In this document: positions 34,207 to 43,108 of the stretch, one piece after another
How the letters are laid out: every line of letters begins with the position of its first letter
Position numbering within the stretch: position 1 is the stretch's first letter
NCBI GenBank assembly: GCA_937888365.1
Contig: CALBFA010000029.1
Location: 1 to 54,553, forward strand
Direction: 5' to 3'
Length of the DNA: 54,553 bases
Source of the DNA: an uncultured Fidelibacterota bacterium
GTDB lineage: Bacteria > Fidelibacterota > UBA8477 > JABMPR01
Notes under the pieces: generated by a model
Database searches by the model: none
Seen by the model: the letters and a program-made list of their open reading frames with translations, nothing else
What the model was told of the DNA's origin: nothing
Translations under genes and position numbers: made by a program

Positions 34207-35990
34207 TTTCTACTCCTTGCCCAAAATAAAATAACGACAGATCCAAACGTGATTAATGACAGTGTGAGAATAGTGCGAGACTGAGGTGATGCGTTTTTGA
34301 TTGATGTAATTCTATAAAGTTCAGAAATAATTTTTGCTTCGGGCATATCGAACACTATTTCTTTTTGAGGCCTAATGCTATCCATTTGAGATTCACAACT
34401 CTCTTCTGCGAATGTTGTTTCTTGAAAAAAGAGAATAATCATTGAAAGAGCTAATAATTGGACATTTTTCTTTTTGGGAATACTGAAAAATATACTGAGA
34501 ATAATAATCGAGGAGACGACTAAAACAAACAGTGCAAACCAATCATCATAATTGGCATAAATCGTTTTTTCAAATCCAATCGGAGCTTGAACCATGATGC
34601 TGCCCTGTTGATTTAATGGTACATATTTATCGACAATACCATTGGGCCGTATGAGTGCTGAAATTCCAGTTTGAGCGCTGCGAATGATTGATTTTCCTTG
34701 CTCAATAGCACGAAGTTTTGCGAGGGCAAAATGTTGGTAAGGTCCTAGAGATGTTCCCAGCCAACCGTCATTCGTGACAATCGTCATTACTTCCGCGCCA
34801 TTGTCAACAAATTGGCCAAAATAATAGGGTTCTGCTGATTCATAACAAATCGTCGTGCCGACAACAAGGCGATTGTCCATTGTTCCGATTTCGACAACTA
34901 AACTTGTATCGCCGGGTTCAAAATTGGCTTGGCCAAAATTTAATATTTTGAGTGCTGGGAAAAAAGAAACGAGAGGAATCCTTTCGCCGAATGGTACAAG
35001 TCGTTGTTTACTATATATTTCTAATTCAGAGTAGGGCGAATAGAAAAATGCCGAGTTGTATGAATATAATTCTGTTTCCGTTCGTTCATGATGCAGCGCA
35101 CCTGTAATGATACTGGCATCATTCGTATCGCAAAAATGTTGAAGCCACGTATCAAATTGTGCATAATAAGCAAGATGTGCTGGTACAGCTGATTCTGGCC
35201 AAACAATTATTTTCGCTCCATCATTCACCAATTTTTGGGATTCCTGTAATAAATATCTCACTTGTTTACTTTTACTTCCTCGCTCCCATTTATCTTTGGG
35301 AGACAGATTTGTTTGGATAATGCCAAATGGAAATTTTTCAAGTCCTAGATTATCAATATACGTGATGCGCCTATGTCCCCAGAAAAAAGTAAAAAGTATC
35401 AATAATGCCAATATTGCATAATTCCTTTTATGATATTGAGGATTAAAATTCCCCGTTTCCAAAAGAAATATGGCGCTGTTTATGGACATTATCCAAAAAG
35501 TAACCATTGAAATTCCACCCATTGATGCGAGTTGCTGAATTTGTGGAAATAGGTTTTGACTAAGAGCCATCGTCAACCATGGGAAACCAAGTTCATTGCC
35601 ATGATAACCATAAAAATATTCTATCGAAACATAAATAAATGGGATAGCATAGGCTATTTTAGTACCAAATTTTTCGCCTCCTCGGGAAATGATAAGTGCA
35701 AATAATCCGAAAAATAGACTCAAATAAAGTACCGAAACGACCATTGAAGAAAGTGCGACAATAAAAATGGTTCCTGAATTATTAGCAATCCAACTCAAGG
35801 AAACAGTTGTCAGTGCAAGTCCGCTGGTAAACCCAAGTCTAAAACCATTTTGCCAGCCATTTCTGTGGAGGGCCATCAATAATGGAACCCACGCAAACCA
35901 TGCGAGAATACTAATATCAAAAGGAGGTAAACTTGCAGCATAAAGTAAACCTGAAATGATGGCTAAAGTACGTGGTGTAATGGATTTCAT
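34203..35990 (-). CDS. lnt: Apolipoprotein N-acyltransferase Lnt with C-terminal extension
   Basis: Lnt adds the third acyl chain to lipoproteins in the inner membrane. The 595-residue protein has about six N-terminal helices, a nitrilase-like periplasmic domain (about 215-470) and a last helix near 485-505. Catalytic Glu (IVWPESAVP), Lys (YSKQRLVPFGERIP) and Cys (TTICYESAEP) are all seen. After the normal end there are about 85 extra residues: a second hydrophobic start (VQLLALSMIILFFQET), a soluble stretch, and a terminal helix (RTILTLSLITFGSVVILFWA). This looks like a fused small membrane protein. ATG 35990 is chosen; TTG 35993 is possible. Confidence 0.9.
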   Translation of the reverse strand: MKSITPRTLAIISGLLYAASLPPFDISILAWFAWVPLLMALHRNGWQNGFRLGFTSGLALTTVSLSWIANNSGTIFIVALSSMVVSVLYLSLFFGLFALIISRGGEKFGTKIAYAIPFIYVSIEYFYGYHGNELGFPWLTMALSQNLFPQIQQLASMGGISMVTFWIMSINSAIFLLETGNFNPQYHKRNYAILALLILFTFFWGHRRITYIDNLGLEKFPFGIIQTNLSPKDKWERGSKSKQVRYLLQESQKLVNDGAKIIVWPESAVPAHLAYYAQFDTWLQHFCDTNDASIITGALHHERTETELYSYNSAFFYSPYSELEIYSKQRLVPFGERIPLVSFFPALKILNFGQANFEPGDTSLVVEIGTMDNRLVVGTTICYESAEPYYFGQFVDNGAEVMTIVTNDGWLGTSLGPYQHFALAKLRAIEQGKSIIRSAQTGISALIRPNGIVDKYVPLNQQGSIMVQAPIGFEKTIYANYDDWFALFVLVVSSIIILSIFFSIPKKKNVQLLALSMIILFFQETTFAEESCESQMDSIRPQKEIVFDMPEAKIISELYRITSIKNASPQSRTILTLSLITFGSVVILFWARSRN

Positions 35991-36005
35991 CAAAATATTT
36001 TGCCT

Positions 36006-36425
36006 TTAATAGGGTGAAATTTCTTTCATATATTGCTCCAAAATAATGGAGGCGGCGATGCGGTCAATAGCGCCTTTATCGTCGCCATATTTTTTACCCA
36101 TCGTTTTCAAGATTCTATGCGCTTCCGTTGAGCTATAAGCTTCGTCCACAAAATGAACTTTTTTATTAAGTCTCACCTGAAGTTTATCTCGGAACTGACG
36201 CACAATTTCAGTCTGCGGCGAATCTTTTCCATCCGTTCGAATGGGAAGCCCCATAACAATTGAATCGACTTCTTTCGTTTTTACAATCTCCTCGAGTTGA
36301 TCAAATGCATCATCTTCATTTTCAACAATAATTGTTTTAAATGGGCTTGATATAATTCGCATCGGATCGGAAAGAGCCAAGCCAATTCGCCGCAAACCAT
36401 GGTCTATCGCTAAAATTCTACCCAA
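36006..36425 (-). CDS. ruvX: RuvX/YqgF (pre-16S rRNA nuclease family)
   Basis: YqgF is an RNase H-fold nuclease implicated in 16S rRNA 5' maturation. The 139-residue protein has the opening ILAIDHGLRRIGLALSDP, the VMGLPIRTDG region and the C-terminal DEAYSSTEAHRIL and KGAIDRIAASIILEQYM. It appears to start at TTG 36425; no ATG fits and no clear ribosome site is seen. It lies nine bases before the HU stop and 16 before the lnt region. Not to be confused with RuvC, which is elsewhere in this window. Confidence 0.92.
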   Translation of the reverse strand: MGRILAIDHGLRRIGLALSDPMRIISSPFKTIIVENEDDAFDQLEEIVKTKEVDSIVMGLPIRTDGKDSPQTEIVRQFRDKLQVRLNKKVHFVDEAYSSTEAHRILKTMGKKYGDDKGAIDRIAASIILEQYMKEISPY

Positions 36426-36433
36426 ATGATTGC

Positions 36434-36745
36434 TTAGGAATCAGTAGGTTTTTTTAAAACTTCTTTTAGCAATTTACCAGGTTTAAAATGAGTTTTTCTT
36501 CTTGGAGGAACAAAAATCTCTTCATTCGTGCGAGGATTTCGTGCTCTCGGTTTAGCTTTTGTTGGCTTAACTTCAAAAACGCCAAAATTGCGGATTTCTA
36601 TACGAATATCATTTTCATCACCGCTCATCATTTCACGTAAAACAGTAAACATACTGTCTACAATTTCTTCTGTTTGAAATATTTTAAGTCCTAGTTTATC
36701 AGCGGTTAATTTTGCCACGTCTTTCTTAGTGTAAGTGGTTGCCAT
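36434..36745 (-). CDS. hup: HU/IHF-family DNA-binding protein
   Basis: This 103-residue histone-like protein bends and compacts DNA. It has the family helices (KKDVAKLTADKLGLKIFQTEEIVDSMF), the beta saddle IEIRNFGVFEVKPTKAKPRARNP, and TNEEIFVPPRRKTHFKPGKLLKE. The arm tip RNP is conserved. HU versus IHF subunit cannot be told; the arm RARNPRTNE is HU-like. AGGAG precedes the ATG. It sits between relA/spoT and ruvX. Confidence 0.93.
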   Translation of the reverse strand: MATTYTKKDVAKLTADKLGLKIFQTEEIVDSMFTVLREMMSGDENDIRIEIRNFGVFEVKPTKAKPRARNPRTNEEIFVPPRRKTHFKPGKLLKEVLKKPTDS

Positions 36746-36775
36746 GTCTATTTTGTCTCCTATGTTTCATTTTGA

Positions 36776-38974
36776 CTATTCTCGTTCAACACTAATTACG
36801 CCCTTAATCGTCATCAATCGACTCATAAGGCGATCTACTTGTTTAACACCTTCAACTTCAACAATTACAATACCTACGATGAGATCATTCTCTACTTTCA
36901 TCGTGATAGAATCGATATTTATTTCAGAAGTCGATATTTTATTTGTTAATTCGTTTAAAAAATTCTTCCGTTCGTTCCCTAATACCCGTAATCGCGCTAA
37001 AAATGACTGAGAAGATTTAATGTCCCAGTAAACATCAATGAGACGTTCTACTTCAGTCAAGTTTTGTGTAATTGTACCACAATTTTTTTTGTGAACGGTG
37101 ATTCCCCTACCCCGCGTTATAAAACCGACGATATCGTCACCTGGGATGGGACTACAGCATTTTCCGAAAGTCAACATCAAGTTATCAATCCCTTGAATTG
37201 AAACACCTTTCGACGTCCTACGAGCCCTACTAATGAAGGATTCCTTCGTTAATTCTAACGGACTCTGACGCGCTACATTCTCATCTTCGAAAATAATATT
37301 TATGAAACTTGATATCGTTCGATGCCCTGAGCCAATTGCAGCATACATTTTATCACTAGAATCATATCCAAGTTTTATATGGACATCCTTTATAGCCTTA
37401 AATACTTTTATTCTACCTATTTTTCGAAGCTCTCGCTCAACGATCTCTTGCCCCATTTTAATACTTTGACCGAATTGCTGTTTTTTTAACCACTTGCGTA
37501 TATTGGATTTAGCCTTTGAAGTTTTAACAAACTTAAGCCACGCAGAATTTGGTAATTTATTTTCACTTGTAATAATTTCAATCGTATCACCACTATGAAG
37601 TGGCGTACTTAACGGTACAATTTTGTTGTTAACTTTCGCACCAATCGTATGAAGTCCAACTTGGCTGTGAATCTCAAATGCGAAATCCAGCGGAGTCGCA
37701 TCAACGGGCAATATTTTGACTTCGCTTTGGGGTGTAAAAACAAATATTTCATGCTTATACAAGTCAATCTTCAATAAATCCATAAATTGTGTAGAGCTTG
37801 CATTTTCTTCGTTTTGAAGCGTATCAACGAGAGTGCGAAGCCATTTAATTCGATTCTCAAATTTATCAGCGGAAACTTCGCCAGAATTTTCTTTATAAGC
37901 CCAATGGGCTGCAACACCTTCTTCGGCTGTTTCATCCATCGTTTTTGTACGAATTTGTACTTCTACAGCACGACCTTCTAATCCAAGGACCGTCGAATGT
38001 ACACTTTGATATCCGTTGAGTTTGGGTTGTGCAATAAAATCTCTAAATCGATGTGAAATGGGTGAATAATATTTATGGACAAAACCCAGTACCGAATAGC
38101 ATTCTTCAATCGTATCAACGACAATCCTTATGGCAAAGATATCATAGACATCTTCTAAAGGTCTACCTTGTTCGACCATTTTTTTGTGAATAGACGTATA
38201 ACTTTTAAATCGGCTTTTAAACTGAGCTTCAATGCCCACTTCTTCTAAACTTTTTTTTATGAGTATTAAAAATTTATTTATGTAATGTTCAAAATATTTT
38301 AAACGTTTTGGGACGGCTTTTTTGAGCTCTTTATAGGCTTTTGGTTCTAAAACTGAAAAAACTAAATCGTCCAGTTCAGATTTAAGCCGATACATTCCCA
38401 AACGATGGGCCAGTGGGATATAAACATCGCGCGTTTCGCGAGCGATACGACGTTGTTTAACACTTGGCATGTGATGAATGGTTTGCATATTATGAATACG
38501 GTCAGCAAATTTAATAATGATAACTCGAATATCTTTTGCGACACTAAGAAGCATTTTTCGAAAATTATCGGCTTGTTTATCAACTTCACTTCTAAATTTT
38601 ATCTCCGTAAGTTTTGTCACACCATCGACTAAGTTTGCGACATCATTATTAAAACCCTCAGCGATATCTTCAACGGTATAGGGCGTATCCTCAATTACAT
38701 CATGCAGAAGAGCCGCCGTTATGGTGGTGACATCCATATTCATTTCTGCAAGTATTGTGGCAACAGCTACGCAATGTGTAAAATAAGGTTCGCCTGATTT
38801 TCTTAATTGATGCTTATGTGCTTCGCTTCCAAATTCATAGGCTTTAAATAAATTTACGATGTCATCTTCTGTTTGGTGAACTGGTTTTAGTTTAGACACA
38901 AGTAATTGAAAATCCTTGGGATAAGGACTTTCAGCTCGCATAGGGAGGAGTTTATCTAAAATCGAAACAGCCAT
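36776..38974 (-). CDS. relA: Bifunctional (p)ppGpp synthetase/hydrolase RelA/SpoT
   Basis: This 732-residue RSH enzyme makes and breaks the alarmone (p)ppGpp. An HD hydrolase domain (about 40-190) keeps its metal ligands (FTHCVAVATILAEM, ALLHDVIEDTPY, IIKFADRIHNMQT). The synthetase domain (about 230-350) shows YTSIHKKM, VYDIFAIRIVVDT and VEVQIRT. A TGS domain lies near 405-465 (IFVFTPQSEVKILPVDA), and the C-terminal helical and ACT domains follow. Both activities look intact. It follows dnaB by three bases. The order gmk-rpoZ-...-spoT is shared with E. coli. Confidence 0.96.
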   Translation of the reverse strand: MAVSILDKLLPMRAESPYPKDFQLLVSKLKPVHQTEDDIVNLFKAYEFGSEAHKHQLRKSGEPYFTHCVAVATILAEMNMDVTTITAALLHDVIEDTPYTVEDIAEGFNNDVANLVDGVTKLTEIKFRSEVDKQADNFRKMLLSVAKDIRVIIIKFADRIHNMQTIHHMPSVKQRRIARETRDVYIPLAHRLGMYRLKSELDDLVFSVLEPKAYKELKKAVPKRLKYFEHYINKFLILIKKSLEEVGIEAQFKSRFKSYTSIHKKMVEQGRPLEDVYDIFAIRIVVDTIEECYSVLGFVHKYYSPISHRFRDFIAQPKLNGYQSVHSTVLGLEGRAVEVQIRTKTMDETAEEGVAAHWAYKENSGEVSADKFENRIKWLRTLVDTLQNEENASSTQFMDLLKIDLYKHEIFVFTPQSEVKILPVDATPLDFAFEIHSQVGLHTIGAKVNNKIVPLSTPLHSGDTIEIITSENKLPNSAWLKFVKTSKAKSNIRKWLKKQQFGQSIKMGQEIVERELRKIGRIKVFKAIKDVHIKLGYDSSDKMYAAIGSGHRTISSFINIIFEDENVARQSPLELTKESFISRARRTSKGVSIQGIDNLMLTFGKCCSPIPGDDIVGFITRGRGITVHKKNCGTITQNLTEVERLIDVYWDIKSSQSFLARLRVLGNERKNFLNELTNKISTSEINIDSITMKVENDLIVGIVIVEVEGVKQVDRLMSRLMTIKGVISVERE

Positions 38975-38977
38975 TAC

Positions 38978-40381
38978 TTAAAAAGGCATTCCTTGTGCTT
39001 CAGTATTGGGTGGAGGTATATCATCACTAGGTATGTAGTTCGGTAAATTCTCGAATGACGCAAATTTATCAATAAAAGTAACATGTGCTGTTCCTGTTGG
39101 GCCATTTCGTTGTTTTGCGACAATAATTTCAGCCATCCCTTCCGTAGATTTGCCATTAATTTCCTCAATACCGAATTTTTCAGGGCGATGGATAAAACAC
39201 ACGACATCGGCATCTTGTTCGATGGATCCCGACTCTCTTAAATCCGATAGCATAGGGCGTTTGTCGGTTCGAGTTTCAAGCGCTCGATTGAGCTGAGATA
39301 AGGCGATTATGGGAATTTTTAGCTCTTTCGCTAGCATTTTTAAAGAACGGGAAATCATCGAAATTTCTTGCTGGCGACTTTCAGAATATTTTGGTCCTGA
39401 CATGAGTTGTAGATAATCAATAATAATAAGATTTACATCGCTCTCGCTTTTAAGACGTCTTGCTTTTGCTCGAATTTCAGCGACCGACATGGACGCTGTA
39501 TCATCGAGAAAAATGTTGGCATTTCCCAATGTTCCAGCGGCTTTACTTAAACGAGCCCAAAGATTCGTTGCTAATTTCCCACTTCGCACCAATGAGGCAT
39601 CAACATGAGCTTCACTACACAACATTCTCATTGCCAATTGATCATCGGACATTTCTAAACTAAAAATACCAATACAATGACCTTTTTTCGCGGCATTAAC
39701 GGCTGCAGATAAAGCAAAAGCCGTCTTCCCCATGGAAGGTCGGGCGGCAAAAATGATAAGGTCAGAATTTTGGAAACCATTTGTCAAAGCATCGAGTTGG
39801 TGAAATCCACTTGGAACCCCATGGAGTCCACCAGGATTATTTGCGTAATTTTCCACGAGTTGAAACGCATCACTTAGCGATGTCTTTAGCTTTTTAAAGC
39901 CTTGCGATTTAAATCGTTTTTCAGATAATTCAAAAATCTTAGCTTCGGCTTTGTCTAATAAATCTTCTACTTGACCACTTGCTTCAAAAGCCTCTGATGA
40001 GATTTCACCTGATAAACCTATAAGAGATCGAAGTAGTGATGACTCTTGTACGAGTCGGGCGTAATAGTCCGCATTTGCGGAGGAAGGGATCCCATCGGCG
40101 AGGCCAGTAACGTAAAATGCACCACCACATGCTTCTAAATCTTCGTTACGTTTTAGCATGTCAATAACCGTAATTTGATCAATCGGCTGGCTATTTTCCT
40201 CAAGCTGCATCATCGCTTTAAATATTTTCTGATGAGCAGGTCTATAAAAATAATTACCGCCTTCTAAAAGTTCCATCGCCTTGGCAACCGCAGCTTTATC
40301 TAGAAGCATTGCCCCTAAGATACTGCGTTCGGCATCATCATTATGTGGCGGAACTCTTAAACCAGATTGTTTTTCAGACAT
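38978..40381 (-). CDS. dnaB: Replicative DNA helicase DnaB
   Basis: DnaB is the hexameric fork helicase. The 467-residue protein has an N-terminal primase-binding domain (about 10-110, DDAERSILGAMLLDKAAVAK), a linker and a RecA-like motor. The Walker A is FAARPSMGKTAFAL near 218. Walker B is LIIIDYLQLM near 320, and further motifs include EISMISRSLKMLAKELKIP and DLRESGSIEQDADVV. No intein is present. It sits between udg and relA/spoT on the minus strand. Confidence 0.97.
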   Translation of the reverse strand: MSEKQSGLRVPPHNDDAERSILGAMLLDKAAVAKAMELLEGGNYFYRPAHQKIFKAMMQLEENSQPIDQITVIDMLKRNEDLEACGGAFYVTGLADGIPSSANADYYARLVQESSLLRSLIGLSGEISSEAFEASGQVEDLLDKAEAKIFELSEKRFKSQGFKKLKTSLSDAFQLVENYANNPGGLHGVPSGFHQLDALTNGFQNSDLIIFAARPSMGKTAFALSAAVNAAKKGHCIGIFSLEMSDDQLAMRMLCSEAHVDASLVRSGKLATNLWARLSKAAGTLGNANIFLDDTASMSVAEIRAKARRLKSESDVNLIIIDYLQLMSGPKYSESRQQEISMISRSLKMLAKELKIPIIALSQLNRALETRTDKRPMLSDLRESGSIEQDADVVCFIHRPEKFGIEEINGKSTEGMAEIIVAKQRNGPTGTAHVTFIDKFASFENLPNYIPSDDIPPPNTEAQGMPF

Positions 40382-40394
40382 CTATTAAGCTTTC

Positions 40395-41069
40395 TTAGTT
40401 TTTTAAATAATTATCACGAATTTTTTGAAAATCTTCCCAGGCGGCATGCTTTAAATTTGGATTTCTCAGAAGCGCAGCAGGATGATAGGTCACAATGAGA
40501 TCGGTTTCGTGATATTTATGAATTTTACCCCTCATATTGCCTAAGGATTCATCTAACCTTAAAATCGTTTTGGCAGCAACAAGACCCAATGCGATAAGCA
40601 ATTTCGGCTTTATAATATCAATTTGATGTTTGAGGTAAGGTTCGCAACTGGCAATCTCTCCTGCCAATGGATTTCTATTATTCGGGGGTCGGCATTTGGC
40701 GATATTGGCAATATAAACGTCGGTTCTTTTTAAATTGATTGCTGTTAAAATATCATCTAACAAGTTTCCAGAACGACCGACAAAGGGTAAGCCTTGCAAA
40801 TCCTCATTTTTTCCTGGTGCTTCCCCTACAAACATTAAATCTGCAGTGGGACTTCCAGATCCAAATACGAAATTGGTCCGAGATTCTCCAAGAACGCAAT
40901 TGAGACATCCAGAAATTTGATTTCTAAATTCATCTAAATTATCAGCAAATTTATCAATGATTAGTTTAGGCATTTTTCGATTCCTAGTTTCAACAAAATG
41001 TTCACCAAATAGTTCCGTCTCTTGTTCCATCACAGAACGCTTGCTGACTGTTTTGGGAATATCGCTCAC
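40395..41069 (-). CDS. Uracil-DNA glycosylase, type 4 (4Fe-4S)
   Basis: The 224-residue enzyme removes uracil from DNA. The family 4 signature is complete: GEAPGKNEDLQGLPFVGRSG near residue 88, KCRPPNNRNP, and the C-terminal VTYHPAALLRNP. Four cysteines positioned for a 4Fe-4S cluster are seen in CLNCVLGESRT (Cys 56, 59 region) and in KCRPP...EIASCEPYL. An N-terminal helical extension of about 45 residues precedes the core. It starts at GTG 41069, sharing its first base with the rpoZ stop, with AAGGAA upstream. Confidence 0.92.
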   Translation of the reverse strand: MSDIPKTVSKRSVMEQETELFGEHFVETRNRKMPKLIIDKFADNLDEFRNQISGCLNCVLGESRTNFVFGSGSPTADLMFVGEAPGKNEDLQGLPFVGRSGNLLDDILTAINLKRTDVYIANIAKCRPPNNRNPLAGEIASCEPYLKHQIDIIKPKLLIALGLVAAKTILRLDESLGNMRGKIHKYHETDLIVTYHPAALLRNPNLKHAAWEDFQKIRDNYLKN

Positions 41070-41380
41070 TACGATTCCTTATCGGGATTTTCCCATTCTA
41101 ACTCACCATTTAAAAACTCATCTAAGGCTTTTGTGACTGGCTTAATAACCTTGTCGGCTTCTTCTTTATTAAGAATTTCTAGGCCTAATTCGTTGCCATT
41201 GTATAAATCGTCTTCACCACCAATTTCTTCAAGATTTTCTTCTTCCAAGCGTAATTCTTCCTGGATAACAAATCGATCGGCTGTAATCTGACGCGCGCGA
41301 CGCCCAACAATACTAACAGCCTCAAAAATATCGGTTGTTTTCTTTTCAATATCTCTGAAGGGGATTGTCTTTATGCCCAT
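41069..41380 (-). CDS. rpoZ: RNA polymerase omega subunit (RpoZ-like)
   Basis: The 103-residue protein has the omega signature near residues 18-35 (DIFEAVSIVGRRARQI, matching RFxLVxxAARRARQ). A long acidic middle and C-terminal part (EELRLEEENLEEIGG) has no visible domain. Its place, 60 bases after gmk, agrees with the gmk-rpoZ pair of many bacteria. Omega helps assemble RNA polymerase and, in proteobacteria, binds ppGpp. AAGGAG lies six to seven bases before the ATG. The overlap with udg suggests coupling. Confidence 0.8.
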   Translation of the reverse strand: MGIKTIPFRDIEKKTTDIFEAVSIVGRRARQITADRFVIQEELRLEEENLEEIGGEDDLYNGNELGLEILNKEEADKVIKPVTKALDEFLNGELEWENPDKES

Positions 41381-41440
41381 AATAGCTCCTTATTCTTTAT
41401 TATTTGATTGTTTATTTTTCTAATCTCATTGTGTAAATCA

Positions 41441-42010
41441 TTAAAATGATTCTACTAATTTTATAACCTGTTCAATACTCTCTTGCAAATCATTATTTAT
41501 AATAATTTTATCATATTTTTCTGCAAGAGAAAGTTCGCGAGGTAAACGTTCCATTCTATATTTTATTTGTTCCTCCGAGTCACTTCCTCGTTTCTTAAGT
41601 CGCTCAAGCTGCGTTTTCTCATTTGGAAATTTTATAAAAATGGCCAGAGTTTCTTGAGGATGAAAATTCTTAACTTTTAATCCTCCAACGGCTTCCATGT
41701 CTAAAAGCAATATTTTGCCTTGGCTTATAGCCGACTCTATATAGGATATTAAAGTTCCATACATATGACCATTTTTATAGACTTCTTCGAATTCGACAAA
41801 TTCATTTCCTTTGATTTTCTCAAAAAACGTCTCTTTTGATACAAAGAAATAATGCTTCCCTTCAACTTCGTATTCACGTCTCGGACGCGTTGTGACCGAA
41901 ACAGAGAAACGCATTTCAGGGAAATGAGCCAATAACGCAGAACCAATACTTCCTTTCCCAACACCAGAAGGACCCGCTAACACAATTATTTTTCCAGATT
42001 TAGTGTCCAT
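41441..42010 (-). CDS. gmk: Guanylate kinase
   Basis: Gmk phosphorylates GMP to GDP in the cytosol. The 189-residue protein has the P-loop VLAGPSGVGKGSIG near residue 10, the GMP-binding VSVTTRPRREYEVEGKHYFF, and the lid region RLKKRGSDSEEQIKYRM. The ATG follows the yicC stop with no gap. Gmk is inhibited by ppGpp in several bacteria, and relA/spoT lies downstream in the same transcription unit or block. Confidence 0.97.
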   Translation of the reverse strand: MDTKSGKIIVLAGPSGVGKGSIGSALLAHFPEMRFSVSVTTRPRREYEVEGKHYFFVSKETFFEKIKGNEFVEFEEVYKNGHMYGTLISYIESAISQGKILLLDMEAVGGLKVKNFHPQETLAIFIKFPNEKTQLERLKKRGSDSEEQIKYRMERLPRELSLAEKYDKIIINNDLQESIEQVIKLVESF

Positions 42011-42892
42011 TTATTGAATATTTTGTATTTGTTCCCGAAGGCGTTCAAGTTCATTTTTTAATTCAACTACCACATGAGAGACTTCGTAACTAGCAGTTTT
42101 GCTTCCGATAGTGTTCGCTTCTCTAAGCATTTCTTGTAACAGAAAATTGAGTCTTTTCCCAGCCTCTTTCCCCTCGTCAACAATATGCTTAAAATGGGAA
42201 ACGTGTGCCGTAAGGCGTTGAATCTCTTCAGTTATATCTAATCTGTCACCCCAAAAAACGATCTCTTGTTCGAGGCGTTGTTCTTCGATATTCACTTTAT
42301 CAATGTGTTCTTCTATACGTTTTCGCATTTTTTCCATAGCGAGTTTAACTTGGTCAACAGAAAGGGTTTCAATACTCAATTTCAATTTCTCAATTTTCGA
42401 AAGGCCGTCTAAAATCATCACGCTGAGGTTTGAGCCTTCAATTTTTCGTGATGCTTCCAATTGAATGAGTGCTTCTTTTGTGCACGTTTCGATAGCTTCA
42501 TAAAGTTGTTTATTATCTTCATCATCTTCACGCGTCAGAAGAATGTCGGGTAATTGAAATAACTGACCAAGATTCAAACCTTCTAAAGTACCGCCAGAGA
42601 TTTCTTGTAATTCTTTGCCAATTTTTAGGTAATGATGTGCTAAATCCATGTTGATCTCAGGTGACAAACTTAAAGCAGCCTCATTTTTAATCGAAAGTGA
42701 AATCGTAATTTTACCTCTAATTTTCAGGGTCGAGATTAATTTGCGGGCAATATCTTCAAACAAATCAAATCGTCTGGGACAGCGTGTAATAATTTCTGAG
42801 TAGCGAGAGTTAACGGACCGAATATCGATTGCGAGGAGTATTTCTTTATAGTTTGTTCTGGCCTGACCAAAACCTGTCATACTTTGCAGCAT
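42011..42892 (-). CDS. yicC: YicC-family endoribonuclease
   Basis: YicC proteins are endoribonucleases involved in small-RNA turnover in E. coli. The 293-residue protein starts with the hallmark MLQSMTGFGQARTNYKEILL, has IDIRSVNSRYSEIITRCPRR, and ends with the DUF1732 domain: GKRLNFLLQEMLREANTIGSK and VVELKNELERLREQIQN. It heads the operon with gmk and rpoZ. A consensus sigma-70 promoter (42916-42943) would leave a leader of only about 17 bases with a GAAAGGGG site. Confidence 0.95.
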   Translation of the reverse strand: MLQSMTGFGQARTNYKEILLAIDIRSVNSRYSEIITRCPRRFDLFEDIARKLISTLKIRGKITISLSIKNEAALSLSPEINMDLAHHYLKIGKELQEISGGTLEGLNLGQLFQLPDILLTREDDEDNKQLYEAIETCTKEALIQLEASRKIEGSNLSVMILDGLSKIEKLKLSIETLSVDQVKLAMEKMRKRIEEHIDKVNIEEQRLEQEIVFWGDRLDITEEIQRLTAHVSHFKHIVDEGKEAGKRLNFLLQEMLREANTIGSKTASYEVSHVVVELKNELERLREQIQNIQ

Positions 42893-42915
42893 CTTGCCCC
42901 TTTCAAAAGCCAGTT

Positions 42916-42943
42916 ATTATAATTTTTACCCTATCTATGTCAA
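42916..42943 (-). promoter_or_regulatory. Sigma-70 type promoter of yicC-gmk-rpoZ
   Basis: On the minus strand the sequence reads TTGACA (42938-42943), a 16-base spacer, then TATAAT (42916-42921). Both hexamers match the sigma-70 consensus at six of six positions. The yicC ATG is at 42892, 23 bases past the -10 box. It is the best promoter I can see in the window. Confidence 0.8.
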
Positions 42944-43052
42944 AGGATATATTGAAGTTATGAACTTTTTTTATTTTAAGACTCCTTTTTTTTATTTTTG
43001 TAAAAGCAAGGAATAAAGAAAAATATTTTCTTATCATATTCTCTCTAGAATG

Positions 43053-43078
43053 AATTGAAACGAAAATTAATTTCAATT
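43053..43078. repeat. Inverted repeat between rnd and yicC
   Basis: AATTGAAA (43053-43060) and TTTCAATT (43071-43078) form an eight-base-pair stem with a ten-base loop, about 31 bases after the rnd stop on the minus strand. No T-tract follows, so it is a weak candidate for a terminator or protein-binding site. The rest of the 216-bp gap is AT-rich and, apart from the yicC promoter, holds nothing I recognise. Confidence 0.5.
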
Positions 43079-43108
43079 GATTTTTTGTCGATATTTTAAC
43101 GAATAAAT

